The notes beneath the pieces were generated by a model. It saw nothing but the letters and a program-made list of their open reading frames with translations, was not told where the DNA came from and ran no database searches. Made by a program: the position numbers and the translations under genes. A DNA stretch of 64,000 nt from Nitricoxidireducens sp046726235 (lineage in GTDB: Bacteria; Pseudomonadota; Gammaproteobacteria; Burkholderiales; Rhodocyclaceae): contig JBKPAD010000010.1 of assembly GCA_046726235.1 (NCBI GenBank), forward strand, positions 558,001-622,000, read 5' to 3'. Positions 10,145-18,393 of this stretch are shown piece after piece. Position 1 is the stretch's first letter. Each line of letters starts with the position of its first letter.

Positions 10145-10168
10145 AAAAACCCCGGCGATGCGCCGGGG
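10145..10168 (-). terminator. Rho-independent terminator of the cus operon
   Basis: Read on the minus strand: CCCCGGCG, loop CAT, CGCCGGGG, then TTTTT (stem 10168-10150, T tract 10149-10145). It is a perfect 8-bp GC stem with a U tract, placed 51 nt after the cusA stop and before epd. Confidence 0.9.
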
Positions 10169-10218
10169 CCGTGTGGGAACCGAAGGGCAAGCCGTAGTTT
10201 ACCGGCAACGGCCCACGA

Positions 10219-13200
10219 TCAGTTTTCCATCCCTCGCGACAGCCGCCACTGCTTGACCAGCGCGTAGATCGCCGGAATCACCGCCAGCGTCAGCACGGTC
10301 GAGGAGATCATGCCGCCGATCATCGGCGCCGCGATGCGGCTCATGACTTCCGAGCCGGCGCCGCGGCTCCACATGATCGGCAGTAGGCCGGCCATGATGG
10401 CGACGACGGTCATCATCTTCGGCCGCACGCGCTCGACGGCGCCTTCCATCACGGCTTCGTAGAGGTCGGCGACGCTCGGCGTCCCGCCTTCGGTACGCCG
10501 CCTGGCCTTGATGGCCTCCCATGCGTGGTCGAGGTAGATCAGCATCACGACGCCGGTCTCGGCGGCGACGCCGGCCAGTGCGATGAAGCCGACCGCGACG
10601 GCGACCGAGAGGTTGTAGCCGAGCAGCCACATCAGCCAAACGCCGCCGACCAGCGCGAACGGCACCGACAGCATGACGATGAAGGTCTCGGTCAGGCGCC
10701 TGAAGTTCAGGTACAGCAGCAGGAAGATCGACAGCAGCGTGACCGGAATCACGACCTTCATCTTCTCGATCGCGCGCTCCATGTACTCGAACTGGCCGCT
10801 CCAGGCGACGTAGTAGCCGGCCGGGAACTTGACCTTCTCCGCCACAGCGCGCTTGGCGTCGGCGACGTAGCCGCCGATGTCGCGCTCGCGGATGTCGACG
10901 TAGATGTAGGCCGACAGCAGCGCGTTTTCCGTGCGGATGCCGGGCGTGCCCTTGGTCACGGCGACGCGGGCCACCTGGCCGAGCGGCACCATGCCCGGCG
11001 CGCGGCCCATCTCGCCGGCCACCGGCACCAGCACCTGCTGCGCGATCTGCTGCGGATCGCTGCGCAGTTCGCGCGGATAGCGGACGCCGACGCCGAAGCG
11101 CTCGCGGCCCTCGACGGTCGTCGTCACCATCTCGCCGCCGAGCGCGGTGCCGATCACTTCCTGCAACTCGCCGACTGAGAGCCCGTAGCGCGCGAGCTGC
11201 TCGCGGTCGGGCTCGATCTCGAGGTAGTAGCCACCGGTGATGCGCTCGGCGAAGGCCGAGGTCGTGCCGGGCACGATCTTCACCACGGCCTCGATCTCCT
11301 TGGCGAGCTTCTCCATTTCGTCGAGGTCCTTGCCGAAGACCTTGATGCCGATCGGCGTGCGGATGCCCGTCGACAGCATGTCGATGCGCGCCTTGATGGG
11401 CATCGTCCAGGCGTTCGAGACGCCGGGGAACTGCAGCGCCTTGTCCATCTCGGCGATCAGCTTGTCGGTGTTCATGCCCGGACGCCATTCCGATTCCGGC
11501 TTGAGGTTGATCACGGTCTCGAACATCTCCGTCGGCGCCGGATCGGTAGCCGTGTTGGCGCGGCCGGCCTTGCCGTACACCGAGGCGACTTCGGGGAAGC
11601 TCTTGATGATCTTGTTCTGCGTCTGCAGCAGCTCGGCGGCCTTGGTGATCGACATGCCGGGCAGCGAGGTCGGCATGTAGAACAGCGTGCCCTCGTTGAG
11701 CGTCGGCATGAACTCGGAGCCGAGCTTCGCCGCCGGATAGAGCGACACGGCGAGCACGGCGACGGCGATGGCGATGGTCGCCTTCTTCCAGCGCATCACG
11801 CGCTCGATGATCGGCCGGTAGCCCCAGATCAGGAAGCGATTCACCGGGTTCTTGGCCTCGGGCATGATGCGGCCGCGGATGAACAGCATCATCAGCACCG
11901 GCACCAGCGTCACCGAGAGCAGCGCCGCGCCGGCCATGGCGAAGGTCTTGGTATAGGCGAGCGGCGAGAACAGGCGGCCCTCCTGCGCTTCCAGCGTGAA
12001 CACCGGCAGGAACGAAACGGTGATGATCAGCAGCGAGAAGAACAGCGCCGGCCCGACTTCCTTGCACGCGGCAATCATCGCCTCGGCGCGATCGGCGTTC
12101 GTATGGTCGGGCTTCAGCCGCTCAATGTGCTTGTGCGCGTTCTCGATCATCACGATCGCGGCGTCGATCATCGCGCCGATGGCGATAGCGATGCCGCCGA
12201 GGCTCATCAGGTTCGAATTCATGCCGAGCGCGCGCATGGCAATGAAGGCGATCAGCACGCCGACCGGCAGCATCAGGATCGCGACCAGCGCGCTGCGCAC
12301 ATGGAGCAGGAACACGACGCAGACCAGCGCGACGATGAGGCTTTCCTCGATCAGCGTGTCGCGCAGGGTGTCGATGGCGCGGTGGATCAGCTCCGAGCGG
12401 TCATAGACGGTGGCGACCGTCACTCCCTCGGGCAGGCCCGACGAAACTTCGGCGATCTTCTCCTTGATGTTGTGGATCACCTCGAGCGCGTTCTGGCCGT
12501 AGCGCGCCATGACGATGCCCGAAACGACCTCGCCCTCGCCGTTCAGCTCCGTCAGCCCACGGCGTTCGTCGGGCGCGAGCTCGACGCGCGCGATGTCGCG
12601 GATCAGCACCGGCGTGCCGCGCTGCGTCTTGACCGCAAGCTGCTCGATGTCGCGCGCGCCGCGCAGGTAGCCCCTGCCGCGCACCATGTACTCGGTCTCG
12701 GCCATTTCGACGACGCGTCCGCCGACGTCGCGATTCGACTCGCGGATCGCCTTCGTCACGTCGGACAGCGGCACGCCATAGGCGCGCAGCTTCACCGGAT
12801 CGACCGTCACCTGGTAGGTCTGCACGAAACCGCCGACCGAGGCCACTTCGGCAACGCCCTGCGCCTTGGCAAGCTGATAGCGCAGATACCAGTCCTGGAT
12901 CGTGCGCAGTTCGGCGAGCGTCTTGTCCTTCGCCAGCAGCGCGTACTGGTAGACCCAGCCGACGCCGGTCGCGTCCGGCCCGAGCTGCGGCGTCACGCCA
13001 CGCGGCATGCGGCCCGAAGCGAAGTTCAGGTACTCGAGCACGCGCGAGCGCGCCCAGTAGATATCGGTGCCGTCCTCGAAGATCACATAGACGAAGGAGG
13101 CGCCGAAGAACGAGAAGCCGCGCACGACCTTCGACTTCGGCACCGAAAGCATCGCCGTCGTCAGCGGATAGGTGACCTGATCCTCGACCACCTGCGGCGC

Positions 13201-13368
13201 CTGTCCCGGATACTCGGTGTAGACGATGACCTGGACGTCGGAGAGATCCGGCAGCGCGTCGATCGGCGTGCGCATGACCGCGTAGATGCCGGCGAGGACG
13301 ACGAACAGCGTCGCGAGGAGGACTAGGAAGCGGTTCCTTGCGGACCAGTCGATGAGGGAGTTGAGCAT
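10219..13368 (-). CDS. cusA: copper/silver efflux RND pump CusA
   Basis: A 1049-residue inner-membrane proton/metal antiporter of the heavy-metal RND family. Twelve transmembrane helices flank two large periplasmic loops. It starts MLNSLIDWSARNRF, typical of CusA/SilA/CzcA. The three methionines that relay Cu(I)/Ag(I) in E. coli CusA are conserved in context: LFYMPTSLPG, APTEMFET and ARIDMLSTGI. This supports monovalent copper/silver rather than zinc or cobalt as substrate. It is the last gene of the efflux operon, 325 bp beyond cusB, and that gap holds two structured repeats. No good ribosome-binding site precedes the ATG. The operon ends in the terminator at 10145-10168. Confidence 0.95.
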   Translation of the reverse strand: MLNSLIDWSARNRFLVLLATLFVVLAGIYAVMRTPIDALPDLSDVQVIVYTEYPGQAPQVVEDQVTYPLTTAMLSVPKSKVVRGFSFFGASFVYVIFEDGTDIYWARSRVLEYLNFASGRMPRGVTPQLGPDATGVGWVYQYALLAKDKTLAELRTIQDWYLRYQLAKAQGVAEVASVGGFVQTYQVTVDPVKLRAYGVPLSDVTKAIRESNRDVGGRVVEMAETEYMVRGRGYLRGARDIEQLAVKTQRGTPVLIRDIARVELAPDERRGLTELNGEGEVVSGIVMARYGQNALEVIHNIKEKIAEVSSGLPEGVTVATVYDRSELIHRAIDTLRDTLIEESLIVALVCVVFLLHVRSALVAILMLPVGVLIAFIAMRALGMNSNLMSLGGIAIAIGAMIDAAIVMIENAHKHIERLKPDHTNADRAEAMIAACKEVGPALFFSLLIITVSFLPVFTLEAQEGRLFSPLAYTKTFAMAGAALLSVTLVPVLMMLFIRGRIMPEAKNPVNRFLIWGYRPIIERVMRWKKATIAIAVAVLAVSLYPAAKLGSEFMPTLNEGTLFYMPTSLPGMSITKAAELLQTQNKIIKSFPEVASVYGKAGRANTATDPAPTEMFETVINLKPESEWRPGMNTDKLIAEMDKALQFPGVSNAWTMPIKARIDMLSTGIRTPIGIKVFGKDLDEMEKLAKEIEAVVKIVPGTTSAFAERITGGYYLEIEPDREQLARYGLSVGELQEVIGTALGGEMVTTTVEGRERFGVGVRYPRELRSDPQQIAQQVLVPVAGEMGRAPGMVPLGQVARVAVTKGTPGIRTENALLSAYIYVDIRERDIGGYVADAKRAVAEKVKFPAGYYVAWSGQFEYMERAIEKMKVVIPVTLLSIFLLLYLNFRRLTETFIVMLSVPFALVGGVWLMWLLGYNLSVAVAVGFIALAGVAAETGVVMLIYLDHAWEAIKARRRTEGGTPSVADLYEAVMEGAVERVRPKMMTVVAIMAGLLPIMWSRGAGSEVMSRIAAPMIGGMISSTVLTLAVIPAIYALVKQWRLSRGMEN

Positions 13369-13404
13369 TTAAGTTCGGTCCGCTCGGGGGTGAGGCCTGT
13401 GCGC

Positions 13405-13506
13405 GCCGAGGACGGCGGGTATCCGATTCCCTCCGTGTCCCCCGGACCGCGCCGCGCGCGGTCCTCCTCCTTTACCTGCGGGAATCGGATACCCGCCATC
13501 CTCGGC
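13405..13506 (+). repeat. structured inverted-repeat element 1 (between cusB and cusA)
   Basis: The arms 13405-13431 and 13480-13506 pair over 27 bp with one mismatch. The 48-nt core between them has CGTGTCCCCCGGACCG (13434-13449), a small hairpin CCGCGC-CGC-GCGCGG (13447-13461) and TCCTCCTCCTTTACCT (13462-13477). The same two core blocks recur, in reverse orientation, in element 2 with different outer and inner stems. No transposase or family is recognised. The remaining DNA of this 325-bp cusB-cusA gap shows no gene. Confidence 0.85.
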
Positions 13507-13564
13507 CGGATACGCCGGTGGTTTCGAACCTCCAAGGAGGCAGTGCGCTTCTGCTCGGGACGGT

Positions 13565-13647
13565 GGGGGGCTCTGCTGTGCGTAGGTAAAGGAGGAGGAG
13601 CGGGCGTCAGCCCGGTCCGGGGGACACGAAGCACAGCAGAGCCCCCC
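13565..13647 (-). repeat. structured inverted-repeat element 2, opposite orientation
   Basis: The outer arms are GGGGGGCTCTGCTGTGC (13565-13581) and its exact complement (13631-13647), 17 bp. Read on the minus strand, the core has the same CGTGTCCCCCGGACCG (13628-13613) and TCCTCCTCCTTTACCT (13599-13584) as element 1. The two blocks flank an unrelated inner hairpin, CGGGC-GTCA-GCCCG on the plus strand (13601-13614). Sequence blocks are invariant while both stems differ but still pair. Confidence 0.85.
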
Positions 13648-13693
13648 GGCGGCCCGAGCGTCCACCCACGTCAAACGGAGCGTCGCTTTCACC

Positions 13694-15232
13694 TCAATGC
13701 GCCTTCGCGTCGAGCTTGGTGATAACCCACTCGCCCGGCTTCCTCTCGACGAACTCGAACGCAATATGGCTGCCGGGCCTGACGTTCGCGAGGAGTGACG
13801 GATTCGCCAGCACGAAATCCATCGTCATCGGCGGCCACTTGAGGCTTGGCACCGGACCGTGGCTGACCGTGACCGTGCCCTCCTTCGCGTCGATCGACAC
13901 CAGCTTCCCGTCCGCATGGTGGCCGGCGCCGGCGGGCTTGACGGCGGCATCCGCCTTCGCATCGCCGAAGCCGCCGACGGCCGCCTTGAGGTTGCTCTCG
14001 GCATCGATCAGGAAGTTCGCCGCGACGACCACCGGCTCACCCTCCTTCACGCCGTCGAGGATCTCGACGTGGTTCTCGCCGCGGGCGCCGAGCTTCACTT
14101 CGCGCGGCTCGAAGCGGCCTTCGCCGGCCTGCACCAGCACGATGCGGCGCACGCCGCTGTCGATGACGGCCGAGGTCGGTACGGTGACGACCTCGCCACG
14201 AGCGCCGACCGGCAACTCGACTTGCGCATACATCGCCGGCTTGAGCAGTCCGCCGGGATTGGCAAGTTCGATGCGCACGGGCACCGTGCGCGTGTCGGCC
14301 GTCAGCGTCGGATAGACATAGGCGACCTTGCCTTCAAACACCTTGTCCGGATAGGCGTTGATGGTTACGCGCGCCTTCGCGCCCGGCCTGACGAGGCCGA
14401 TGTCGCTCTCGAAGACGTCGGCGACGACCCACACGGAAGAGAGATCGGCGATCTGGTAGAGCGCCTCGCCGGGCATGAAGCGCATGCCCTGCACGGCCTT
14501 CTTCTCGGTGACGATGCCCGAAACCGGCGAGCGGAAGGTCAGCGTGCGGCGCGTCTCGCCGGACTTCGCCAGCGCCTTCACCTGCTCTTCCGAGATGTCC
14601 CAGTTCTTGAGCCGCATCAGGCTCGACTCGGCGAGCTGCTTCATCGCGCCCTGCGCCTCGCCGCCTGCTTCCTTCAGCGATTGCACGCCCTGCGCGGCGA
14701 TCGCGTATTCGCGCTGCGCCGAGACGAGTTCGGGGCTGTAGACCTCGAACAGCGGCTGGCCCTTGCCGATCGGCTGGCCGGTGACGTTCACGAACAGGCG
14801 CTCGACGTAGCCCTCGAATTTCGGCGAGATCGCGTAGAGCCGACGCTCGTCGGGCTCGATGCGGCCGGCGGCGCGCACGACGCGGTCGAGCGTGCGCTTC
14901 GCCGCAAGCTCGGTGCGCACGCCGAGCTTCTGGATCTTTTCGGTGCTGATCCTGATCGACCCGGCCGAGCCGGTTTCTTCGTCCTCGCCTTCATAGACGG
15001 GGATGTAGTCCATGCCCATCGGGTCCTTCTTCGGCGTCGGCGACGTGTCGGGCAGGCCCATCGGGTTGCGGTAGAAGAGCAGCTTGCGCTCCTTCTTGGC
15101 GCCCTCGGCTGGCGCCGATGCCTGCGCCGTCGGCGCATCGGCGTGTCCGCCGCGCTGCCCCGCCCAGTAGCCACCGCCCGCGGCAAGCGCCGCCACGATC
15201 GCGGCGACCGCGATGCCCGCTCCCTGCTTCAT
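13694..15232 (-). CDS. cusB: CusB periplasmic adaptor with metal-binding head and fused CusF domain
   Basis: A 512-residue membrane-fusion protein joining CusA to the outer-membrane channel. An N-terminal membrane anchor (1-24) is followed by a heavy-metal-binding segment (50-80, FYRNPMGLPDTSPTPKKDPMGMDYIPVY), then the barrel-sandwich, helical hairpin and beta-barrel domains (about 95-425). After a linker, residues 437-512 are a CusF domain with all metal ligands: His458, Trp466, Met469 and Met471 (VSHGP...LKWPPMTMDF). E. coli carries CusF as a separate protein; here a copy is built into the adaptor and a second, altered copy is encoded separately. The start overlaps the cusC stop by 4 nt. 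Confidence 0.94.
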   Translation of the reverse strand: MKQGAGIAVAAIVAALAAGGGYWAGQRGGHADAPTAQASAPAEGAKKERKLLFYRNPMGLPDTSPTPKKDPMGMDYIPVYEGEDEETGSAGSIRISTEKIQKLGVRTELAAKRTLDRVVRAAGRIEPDERRLYAISPKFEGYVERLFVNVTGQPIGKGQPLFEVYSPELVSAQREYAIAAQGVQSLKEAGGEAQGAMKQLAESSLMRLKNWDISEEQVKALAKSGETRRTLTFRSPVSGIVTEKKAVQGMRFMPGEALYQIADLSSVWVVADVFESDIGLVRPGAKARVTINAYPDKVFEGKVAYVYPTLTADTRTVPVRIELANPGGLLKPAMYAQVELPVGARGEVVTVPTSAVIDSGVRRIVLVQAGEGRFEPREVKLGARGENHVEILDGVKEGEPVVVAANFLIDAESNLKAAVGGFGDAKADAAVKPAGAGHHADGKLVSIDAKEGTVTVSHGPVPSLKWPPMTMDFVLANPSLLANVRPGSHIAFEFVERKPGEWVITKLDAKAH

Positions 15233-16512
15233 AGATCTTCCCCGATCAGCCGTTCGATGTCGGCGAGCCGCGCCTGCTGCTCGGCCTGCGCCTTGATGAC
15301 GTCCTGCTTCGCGTTGCGGATCTGGCGCTGGGCGTCGAGCAGCGTCGCGAAATCGACCTTGCCGGTCTCATAGCCGGCGAGCGCCGCCTTGAACGTGAGT
15401 TCGGCCTGCGGCAGCAGGCTGGTCTGCGCCAGCGTCTCGATGCGCCGCGCGGCGTCGATGCCGGCGAGATTCTCGGAGAGATCGGAGAGCAGCTGGTTGG
15501 CCGACGCCTCACTGCGCGCGCGCGCCGCTTCGAGCATGCGCTCGGCCTCGCGCTCCTGGCTGCGGCGCGAGGCCTGCTGCAGCGGGATGTTGAGCTCGAC
15601 CATCAGCTCCCACTCGTTCACGCGGTTGCGCGTCTGGATCGGCGAGACGCCGACGGTGAAGTCGGGATAGCGGTTGCGATACGTGAGGTCGCGGTTCTTC
15701 TCGGCGGCGCGGACCTTGGCGTCGTCCGCGAACAGCTGCGGGTTCCTCGCGCGCAGCCGCTCTTCGAGCGCGGCGTAGTCGAGCTTCGCCGCCGCCGGCA
15801 GCGGCCGCAGGCGCTCGGGCGTCGCCAGCGGCGCGTGCGCCGGGCGCGCCAGCAGCGCGTTCATGCGCGACTGCGCGTGATGCAGTTCCGTCTCCATGCG
15901 GATCAGCTCGTTCTTCATCGCCGTGCGCTCGACCTGCACGCGGATCGCGTCCTGCTGCGGCACGAGGCCACCGGCATAGCGGGCCTGCGTCAGGCGCTCG
16001 ATGTCGTCGACGAGGCGGAGCACTTCGCCGTTGAGCCGGAACAGGTGCGACAGCGCGTAGTACTGCGCGTAGGCGCCCTTGATGCGGCCGGAGAGTTCGG
16101 CCCAGGTGGCGCCCGCCCGGCCCTTCGCCGCGTCGGCCTCCGCTTCCGCGGCCTCGCGCTTGAGGTCGCGCTTGCCCCAGAAGGGCAGCGGCTGCAGGAC
16201 CGTGTACTTGGTGCTGCCGACGCGCGCGGGCAGCAGGTTGGGCTGGGCGTCCGTGTCGAAGTTGGTGACGTTCCGCAATTCGCTGCGCAGCACCGGATCG
16301 GGCAGCGCGCCGGCCGGCTGGATGCGCTCGCCGGCCGCTTCGGCTTCGGCACGCATGGCTGCGAACTCGGGATTGCGCTCGCGCGCGTAGGCCAGCAGTT
16401 CATCGACGCTGGCGCCCGGCAGCTTCGCCGCCGGCTCGGCGGCGAACGCCGGCAGCGCAAGGCCGGCGGCGAGCGCGATGGCCGCCAGCCTAAGTCGCGG
16501 GCGTCGGGTCAT
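15229..16512 (-). CDS. cusC: CusC-like TolC-family outer-membrane efflux channel
   Basis: A 427-residue protein with a signal peptide (1-24, ending AFA) and two repeats of the outer-membrane-efflux (OEP) fold. Long periplasmic coiled coils are visible (EAAEAEADAAKGRAGATWAEL; QASRRSQEREAERMLEAARARSEAS), as is the ALAGYETGKVDFATLLDAQRQI motif near the C-terminus. It lacks a lipobox, unlike E. coli CusC, so it is probably not lipidated. It forms the exit duct of the CusCBA pump. It starts 4 nt after the cusF-like stop and overlaps cusB by 4 nt, so it is translationally coupled. Confidence 0.92.
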   Translation of the reverse strand: MTRRPRLRLAAIALAAGLALPAFAAEPAAKLPGASVDELLAYARERNPEFAAMRAEAEAAGERIQPAGALPDPVLRSELRNVTNFDTDAQPNLLPARVGSTKYTVLQPLPFWGKRDLKREAAEAEADAAKGRAGATWAELSGRIKGAYAQYYALSHLFRLNGEVLRLVDDIERLTQARYAGGLVPQQDAIRVQVERTAMKNELIRMETELHHAQSRMNALLARPAHAPLATPERLRPLPAAAKLDYAALEERLRARNPQLFADDAKVRAAEKNRDLTYRNRYPDFTVGVSPIQTRNRVNEWELMVELNIPLQQASRRSQEREAERMLEAARARSEASANQLLSDLSENLAGIDAARRIETLAQTSLLPQAELTFKAALAGYETGKVDFATLLDAQRQIRNAKQDVIKAQAEQQARLADIERLIGEDL

Positions 16513-16516
16513 GATC

Positions 16517-16855
16517 TCAGCGCGCCGGCTCGTAGCGCGTGACGATGACGGCGCCGTCGATGTAGTCGGCGACGAAGCGGATGCGCTCGCCGGCCTTCAT
16601 CTTGCCGAGCCAGGCCGGATCCTTGACGCCGAACGACATGGTCATCGCCGACATGCCGAGGTTTTCCAGCGGGCCGTGGGCGATGGTCACCAGGCCGGCC
16701 TTCCGGTCGACCTTCTTGACCGTTCCGTCGGCCCAGATGACGTCGGCCGCCTTGGCCGACACCGGCTTGACGTGGTGGGCATGCTCGTCGGCAGCCGAAG
16801 CTGCAACCGGCAGGCCGAAGCCGACGATCGCGGCGAGTAGTAGCTTGAACTTCAT
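16517..16855 (-). CDS. CusF-like periplasmic copper-binding protein with Trp replaced by Met
   Basis: A 112-residue protein with a signal peptide (1-21), a His-rich N-terminus (DEHAHH) and a CusF OB-fold domain (about 40-108). Of the CusF ligands, His60 (TIAHGP), Met71 and Met73 (AMTMSF) are present. The Trp that caps Cu(I)/Ag(I) by a cation-pi contact in E. coli CusF is Met68 here (LGMSAMTM, where canonical CusF has LKWPxMTM). It would therefore coordinate copper with an extra sulfur. AAGGAG lies 8 nt before the ATG. It is the first gene after operator 16930-16947 and would hand copper to CusB. Confidence 0.87.
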   Translation of the reverse strand: MKFKLLLAAIVGFGLPVAASAADEHAHHVKPVSAKAADVIWADGTVKKVDRKAGLVTIAHGPLENLGMSAMTMSFGVKDPAWLGKMKAGERIRFVADYIDGAVIVTRYEPAR

Positions 16856-16929
16856 GGGAGGCACTCCTTCACTGTGCGTGACGACGGCGCCAGTATGGGA
16901 ATTCGAAGCCGACGGCAGGCTGACGGCAG

Positions 16930-16947
16930 GATTACAGTTTCGTAATC
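16930..16947. promoter_or_regulatory. CusR/CopR-type operator upstream of the cusF-like gene
   Basis: GATTAC-AGTTTC-GTAATC is a perfect 6-6-6 dyad about 75 nt upstream of the cusF-like ATG. A site of the same architecture lies before cusR. It fits the TTAC-N6-GTAA pattern of copper-responsive OmpR-type regulators. A possible -10 (CATACT on the minus strand) sits about 32 nt downstream. Confidence 0.82.
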
Positions 16948-16953
16948 CCGATT

Positions 16954-17565
16954 TCAATGGGCATGCGTGCTGTGGTCGTGCGCGGGGGCCACGGGCGCGC
17001 CGGACTGGTCCTCCGGGCTGCCGCCGTGGCGATGCCCGCCGCTGGCCGCGACCTCGCGGCGGTATTGCGCTGGCGACATGCCGGGGAGGACGGCGATGAA
17101 GGCCGTCAGGTCCCAGATGTCCTCCTCGTCCATGCCGCCGGCGCCCCAGGCGGGCATGCCGGAAGCCTTGATGCCGTGCTTGATGATCCAGAATCGCCGC
17201 GCCGCCTCGTGCGGACGCGGCAGCGCAACGCGGCCGGGTTCCGCCAATTTCGGCGGCCGCGGAAAGAGCCCGCGACGAATCTCCGAATCGGCGGCCCCGG
17301 GCACCAGATGGCATCCCGCGCACATCGCGTCGTAGTTGCCGGCGCCGCGCCGGATCCGCTCCGGGCTGTCGATGTCCGGCGGCGGCTCGATGCCCTGGAT
17401 GCGGCGCGCGATCGACCGCTCGCGCGCGAACTCGATGAGCGCACCGACCGCCTCGCCGTGAGGCGCGTCGGCGGCGACGTTGATCCAGCCCTGGTACAGG
17501 ACGACGGCCGCAACGAGCGCCGCCGCAAGCGCGGCGCCGACGGCCCCGATGAGTATCCGCTTCAT
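16954..17565 (-). CDS. membrane-anchored cytochrome c with His-rich tail
   Basis: A 203-residue protein. An N-terminal signal anchor (4-24) is followed by a single c-type haem domain with CAGCH at 82-86 and a probable axial Met137 (KASGMPAWG). The C-terminus is rich in His (GGHRHGG...HDHSTHAH) and may bind copper. Cytochromes of this kind often accompany cus/cop loci, where they may pass electrons or buffer periplasmic copper; that role is inferred. It reads in the same direction as cusFCBA, 98 bp upstream, and its own promoter region holds the second copper operator, so it probably forms the first gene of the regulon. Confidence 0.87.
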   Translation of the reverse strand: MKRILIGAVGAALAAALVAAVVLYQGWINVAADAPHGEAVGALIEFARERSIARRIQGIEPPPDIDSPERIRRGAGNYDAMCAGCHLVPGAADSEIRRGLFPRPPKLAEPGRVALPRPHEAARRFWIIKHGIKASGMPAWGAGGMDEEDIWDLTAFIAVLPGMSPAQYRREVAASGGHRHGGSPEDQSGAPVAPAHDHSTHAH

Positions 17566-17635
17566 TTTCCCGCTATAACCTTCGTCTGATTGCGCACATC
17601 ATGCCGCCGTCCGGCCGACAAAGGCCTGACGCATC

Positions 17636-17653
17636 GATTACATTCTCGTAATC
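17636..17653. promoter_or_regulatory. CusR/CopR-type operator in the divergent cytochrome c-cusR promoter
   Basis: GATTAC-ATTCTC-GTAATC has the same perfect arms and 6-nt spacer as the site at 16930-16947. It lies 62 nt before cusR and 70 nt before the cytochrome c gene, well placed for autoregulation and divergent activation. Confidence 0.85.
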
Positions 17654-17715
17654 TTTACGAAAGCGTCGGCGCGGGCCGTCACAATCGCGCTCTCGGCAAG
17701 CAACGGAACCACCCC

Positions 17716-18393
17716 ATGAAGATCCTCGTCGTCGAAGACGAAGCCAAGACGGGCGACTACCTCAAGCAGGGCTTGAGCGAAGCCGGCTTCGTCGTGGACC
17801 TCGCGCGCGACGGCCACGACGGCCTCCACCTCGCCCTCACCGAGGCCTATGACCTCGCCGTGCTCGACGTCATGCTGCCGGGCATCGACGGCTGGCAGGT
17901 GCTCGCGGGCATCCGCAAGGCGGGCAAGGACATGCCGGTGCTGTTCCTCACGGCGCGCGACGAGATCGACGACCGCGTCAAGGGGCTCGAGCTCGGCGCC
18001 GACGACTACCTCGTCAAGCCCTTCGCTTTCGCTGAGCTGCTGGCGCGCGTGCGCACGCTGCTGCGCCGCGGCGGCAAGCCGAAGGAGTCCGAATCCCTGC
18101 GCGCCGCCGACCTCGAACTCGACCTGATCCGCCGCCGCGTCGTGCGCGCCGGCAGGCGCATCGACCTGACCTCGAAGGAATTCGCGCTGCTGGAGCTCCT
18201 GCTGCGGCGCCAGGGCGAGGTGCTGCCGCGCTCGCTGATCGCGTCGCAGGTCTGGGACATGAATTTCGACAGCGACACCAACGTCATCGAGGTCGCGATC
18301 CGCCGCCTGCGCGCCAAGGTCGACGACGACTTCGAACCGAAGCTGATCCAGACCGTGCGCGGCATGGGCTACGTGCTCGAGGCACCGGCTTGA
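17716..18393 (+). CDS. cusR: copper-responsive OmpR-family response regulator
   Basis: A 225-residue protein. The receiver domain (1-118) has E8-D9, phosphoacceptor Asp51 (LAVLDVMLPGIDGW), Thr81 and Lys103. The OmpR/PhoB winged helix (128-222) includes LTSKEFALLELLLRRQGEVLPRS and the IQTVRGMGYVLE wing. It is closest to CusR/CopR/IrlR regulators. It most likely binds the two GATTAC-N6-GTAATC sites. ATG 17716 is the family start; the open frame extends upstream but crosses the operator. The kinase gene begins with TTG overlapping this stop. Confidence 0.93.
   Translation: MKILVVEDEAKTGDYLKQGLSEAGFVVDLARDGHDGLHLALTEAYDLAVLDVMLPGIDGWQVLAGIRKAGKDMPVLFLTARDEIDDRVKGLELGADDYLVKPFAFAELLARVRTLLRRGGKPKESESLRAADLELDLIRRRVVRAGRRIDLTSKEFALLELLLRRQGEVLPRSLIASQVWDMNFDSDTNVIEVAIRRLRAKVDDDFEPKLIQTVRGMGYVLEAPA

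Noticed and set aside
12103..13326. Long plus-strand open frame opposite cusA
   Set aside because: His/Arg/Asp-rich low-complexity translation typical of the antisense of a GC-rich gene; cusA on the other strand is unequivocal. Similar long antisense frames opposite other genes were dropped for the same reason.
13405..13647. Integron attC sites as explanation for the structured elements
   Set aside because: The conserved GTTRRRY/RYYYAAC core sites and extrahelical-base layout are absent.
13390..13764. Open frames across the cusB-cusA gap
   Set aside because: They cross the hairpin elements and have no family, signal or ribosome-binding site; the DNA is better explained as two structured repeats.
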